Source: Oscillospiraceae bacterium
GTDB taxonomy: Bacteria > Bacillota > Clostridia > Oscillospirales > Oscillospiraceae
Assembly (NCBI GenBank): GCA_009785655.1
Contig: WQVW01000013.1
Coordinates: forward strand, 1 to 14,268
Length of the DNA stretch: 14,268 nt
Direction: 5' to 3'
The number at the start of each line of letters is the position of its first letter. Position 1 is the stretch's first letter. The notes under the pieces were generated by a model, which searched no databases, was not told where the DNA came from, and was given only the letters and a program-made list of their open reading frames with translations. Of this stretch, positions 13,634 through 14,268 are shown in pieces. Made by a program: the position numbers and the translations under genes.

Positions 13634-13674
13634 GTTCTAAAATAAAAGGACAATTTTGGAAAGGAGAATGCAGC

Positions 13675-14268
13675 ATGGATATTAAGCCTTGCATGAAGAG
13701 ATTTGGGTTTGGGCACCGGGATTCAAAACACATTGTGGTGGAGCAGGGGGGCAAGCTGTGGCTGGCGTTTGCGTCGGAGGGTGCGGGAACGTTTATGATG
13801 TCAGAGGATTCACATGCCGCGGGATTGTTTGAGATTAGCACGCTGTATGACGGTGAAGATATTCCATACACTTATAGTGCAGCGGCGTCTCTTGTTGAGA
13901 TCACGACCGAGAAGGGTGCTGTGCGTATTGCGATAGACGTTGAAGCTTCCGCCCTGCGTATCGAAGGTGAGGGTGTTGGCTTGCGGCTGGACGGCAAAGA
14001 GGCCACGCGGCAGCTGACGACACTGAACACCGCCAAGGGCGTTTCGGTGAATATCGGCGGTGGACGGTACTTCTTTGCGTCGCGGAAAGGCAAAATGGCG
14101 TTCGATGACACATGGCTGTTAAAAGAATTCCATTCGATAACGCCTGTGCTTGATGTTGCCCCGGAAAACGGGAAATTCGACCTGATTGCGTATGATCTGC
14201 CCGCAGATATGGCACCGCCGGAGATCACCAAAACAATCGACGAATGCGCGGAACTCAACGCGGCGGAA
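13675..14268 (+). CDS. Unrecognised protein, N-terminal 198 codons (partial at the right edge)
   Basis: An open frame from the ATG at 13675 reaches the window end without a stop. The start is supported by AAGGAG 8 bases upstream and a good promoter. The first 198 residues carry no signal peptide or membrane segment. They read as alternating hydrophobic and polar stretches of many short beta-strands, for example KHIVVEQGGKLWLAF (19-33) and GGGRYFFASRKGKMAF. A more helical, charged segment follows near the edge (EITKTIDECAELNA). A beta-sandwich ahead of a helical catalytic domain is common in cytosolic glycoside hydrolases of the six-hairpin type, and that is my best guess, with low confidence. 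I do not recognise a specific family. Confidence 0.7.
   Translation, partial: MDIKPCMKRFGFGHRDSKHIVVEQGGKLWLAFASEGAGTFMMSEDSHAAGLFEISTLYDGEDIPYTYSAAASLVEITTEKGAVRIAIDVEASALRIEGEGVGLRLDGKEATRQLTTLNTAKGVSVNIGGGRYFFASRKGKMAFDDTWLLKEFHSITPVLDVAPENGKFDLIAYDLPADMAPPEITKTIDECAELNAAE

Noticed and set aside
13872..14258. Minus-strand open frames at the right end
   Set aside because: They are antisense to an open frame with promoter and ribosome site, and their Ser/Arg-rich translations look like shadows.
1..14268. CRISPR array, insertion sequence, prophage or biosynthetic cluster
   Set aside because: No spaced repeats, transposase, terminal repeats or phage genes were seen. The genes are ordinary chromosomal ones with uniform composition by eye.

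Overview
The window looks like chromosomal DNA from a spore-forming member of the Clostridia, probably uncultured. Spore formation is indicated by spoIIR. Firmicute affiliation is indicated by strong AGGAGG-type ribosome binding sites, sigma-A promoters with near-consensus boxes, two TTG starts with good Shine-Dalgarno (SD) sequences, the MEP-pathway gene ispE and a TepA-type ClpP-like protease. Base composition is moderate and looks even throughout. I see no insertion sequence, phage gene, CRISPR array, tRNA or rRNA. No gene-free stretch exceeds 300 bases.

Layout. On the minus strand at the left are the N-terminal 271 codons of an ABC exporter (cut by the window edge), tepA, and a protein with two NTF2-like halves resembling DUF8021. 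A plus-strand two-repeat lipoprotein follows, closed by a bidirectional terminator. Next comes a minus-strand operon of an M3-family oligoendopeptidase coupled to an alkyltransferase-like (ATL) DNA-damage protein. Diverging from it is a plus-strand operon of an MFS transporter and a CPBP intramembrane protease. A small minus-strand DUF378 membrane protein comes next, then a plus-strand AlaR/AlaT-like pair (Lrp-family regulator plus class I aminotransferase).

The plus-strand pair apgM-ispE, with a 4-base overlap, leads into spoIIR. spoIIR converges with a minus-strand aminoglycoside-phosphotransferase-like gene, and the two stop codons share TTAA. The window ends inside an unrecognised plus-strand gene.

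The most interesting structure is the ispE-spoIIR junction. A 22-position hairpin pairs the spoIIR SD with an upstream CCCTC sequence, and a sigma-F-like promoter sits inside the hairpin's 5' arm. A forespore transcript started there would lack that arm and keep a free SD. Read-through from the vegetative apgM-ispE operon would be terminated or have the SD masked. A second gene, tepA, also has its SD in the 3' arm of a long leader hairpin. Other points are the missing terminator between spoIIR and the converging kinase gene, a palindrome inside the kinase promoter, and a direct repeat around the promoter of the Lrp-family regulator.
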